This document shows, one piece after another, positions 6,048 through 6,467 of a DNA stretch of 6,467 nt. The DNA is taken from assembly GCA_026394695.1 (NCBI GenBank), contig JAPKXT010000188.1:1-6467 (forward strand), written 5' to 3'. The stretch's first letter is position 1, and each line of letters begins with the position of its first letter. The stretch comes from Methanoregula sp. (GTDB lineage: Archaea; Halobacteriota; Methanomicrobia; Methanomicrobiales; Methanospirillaceae). The notes under the pieces were generated by a model that was not told where the DNA came from, made no database searches, and was given only the letters and a program-made list of their open reading frames with translations. A program made the position numbers and the translations under genes.

Positions 6048-6149
6048 TCAGTCACCAGAGAACCGTTTCCAGACTCCAATGCCGGATAGAAAGTCCGGGA
6101 AATTTGAGAAACCTGGTTTGTGGCAGTCATCTTGGTAATTTTTGGACAT
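6048..6149 (-). other. Candidate leader ORF (33 codons) overlapping nested inverted repeats
   Basis: A minus-strand ATG at 6149 opens a 33-residue frame ending in TGA at 6048 (begins MSKNYQDDCHKPGF), about 90 nt before amtB. No ribosome binding site precedes it, though a weak TATA-like TAAATTATT about 25-30 nt upstream would suit a leaderless transcript. Base composition rises from AT-rich flanks to near coding level across this frame. The same bases also form nested inverted repeats: CTGGT/ACCAG (6113-6117 with 6054-6058), GAAAC/GTTTC (6108-6112 with 6065-6069) and CCGGA/TCCGG (6082-6086 with 6094-6098). A structured leader RNA is therefore an equal alternative. I cannot decide between them, or exclude chance. 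Confidence 0.25.
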
Positions 6150-6186
6150 GATAAATTTGTTTGAATTTTTGAATAATTTACAGGAA

Positions 6187-6200
6187 GGAAGTTACATTCC
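6187..6200 (-). promoter_or_regulatory. Candidate NrpR operator (GGAA-N6-TTCC)
   Basis: GGAA-GTTACA-TTCC matches exactly the GGAA-N6-TTCC operator consensus known for NrpR, the nitrogen repressor of Methanococcus maripaludis. The symmetry extends one base on each side (A6186/T6201). On the minus strand it begins 4 nt after the TATA-like box at 6205-6212, between that box and the predicted start, where binding would block transcription. The next gene in this direction is amtB, a classical NrpR-type target. The nrpR gene itself is not in the window. Confidence 0.65.
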
Positions 6201-6204
6201 TATG

Positions 6205-6212
6205 TTTAAAAA
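6205..6212 (-). promoter_or_regulatory. TATA-like box of the amtB-glnK operon
   Basis: TTTTTAAA on the minus strand predicts a start near 6183, giving a long leader of about 220 nt before ATG 5960. It is chosen mainly for its position beside the GGAA-N6-TTCC operator; other AT-rich strings nearby (for example at 6173-6181) could serve instead. Confidence 0.4.
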
Positions 6213-6275
6213 CTTAACTATTGTTGCAATATCATTTTCGCACATATTACAGAAGGTAATCAATGAAGATTATGG

Positions 6276-6290
6276 AAAAAAAGAAAAAAA
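6276..6290 (-). terminator. U-tract terminator of the upstream amtB paralogue
   Basis: T7-C-T7 on the minus strand begins 2 nt after the stop codon of the upstream amtB. With the operator and promoter signals that follow, it argues that the two amtB genes are separately transcribed. Confidence 0.55.
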
Positions 6291-6292
6291 TA

Positions 6293-6467
6293 TCAGGCGC
6301 GCTCACCATGCTGGCAGATATCCAGGCCAACATACTCTTCATCTTCCGTGACTCGCATCCCGAGTGTACGATCGATAACAATCGCTATCCCATACGTCAT
6401 TACAAAAGAAAACACCATGGCCGCAACTGCGCATATTGTATTTACTGCAAACTGATGCGCATTACCT
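6293..6467 (-). CDS. Second ammonium transporter (Amt family), C-terminal 57 residues only
   Basis: The minus-strand frame is open from the right edge of the window to a TGA at 6293-6295, so the gene starts outside it. The 57 visible residues start with GNAHQF, continue with one hydrophobic segment (AAMVFSFVMTYGIAIVI) and end with the Amt tail signature RVTEDEEYVGLDICQHGE. By hand alignment 35 of 57 residues are identical to the C-terminus of the amtB at 4755-5960, with no gaps, so this is a paralogue of the same subfamily and probably a tandem duplication. No glnK follows it; the next gene downstream is the other amtB. Whether it is intact cannot be seen. A plus-strand frame at 6142-6351 overlaps it and is not credible. 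Confidence 0.92.
   Translation of the reverse strand, partial: GNAHQFAVNTICAVAAMVFSFVMTYGIAIVIDRTLGMRVTEDEEYVGLDICQHGERA

Noticed and set aside
6142..6351. 69-residue plus-strand frame
   Set aside because: It crosses the candidate NrpR operator and runs antisense into the conserved tail of the second amtB; no ribosome binding site is seen.

Overview
The window looks like chromosomal DNA from a methanogenic archaeon, probably of the order Methanomicrobiales or a close relative. The evidence is SD motifs of the GGAG/GGTGA type, TATA-like promoters, oligo-T tracts after nearly every stop codon, a DUF362 polyferredoxin-like protein, a stand-alone archaeal glutamate-synthase-like flavoprotein, and an amtB-glnK pair with a GGAA-N6-TTCC site upstream, which is the operator consensus described for the methanogen nitrogen repressor NrpR. 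The taxonomic placement is inferred from gene content and style, not from a search.

Layout. Bases 1-444 (+) are the C-terminal part of a DUF362 iron-sulfur protein that runs in from the left, followed by a series of T-runs. Bases 445-752 are a long intergenic region with a near-perfect 22-bp palindrome, a TATA-like box and a leader with several inverted repeats. It precedes an FMN-binding glutamate-synthase-family protein (753-2342, +) that has its own N-terminal cysteine cluster and neither a glutaminase domain nor an NAD(P)H domain. Next comes a pair of divergent genes of unknown function: a large minus-strand protein with a possible PD-(D/E)XK-like core (2471-3643, -) and a 118-residue orphan (3820-4176, +). 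They share a 176-bp interval with one symmetrical TATA element. An AT-rich gap (4177-4408) separates these from the nitrogen cluster.

The right third is an ammonium uptake and sensing unit on the minus strand. amtB (4755-5960) is followed 16 bp later by glnK (4409-4738), and the 3' end of a second amtB paralogue (6293-6467) lies immediately upstream. The 332-bp gap between the two amtB genes is the most information-rich non-coding stretch. It holds a U-rich terminator for the upstream gene, a TATA-like box with the GGAA-N6-TTCC operator just downstream of it, a leader with nested inverted repeats that overlaps a 33-codon open frame, and a second TATA-like box next to a TGATCC/GGATCA repeat.

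Functional reading. AmtB conducts ammonium. GlnK, which keeps the 2-oxoglutarate/ATP ligands and Arg47 but has Met at position 51, would plug AmtB when nitrogen is plentiful. NrpR would shut the operon off under the same conditions. The glutamate-synthase-like protein may contribute to nitrogen or amino-acid metabolism, but it has its own promoter region and no visible NrpR site with the N6 spacing. I did not find a clearly new multi-gene system. The best leads are the regulatory architecture upstream of amtB, the palindrome upstream of the glutamate-synthase-like gene, and the two uncharacterised divergent genes.
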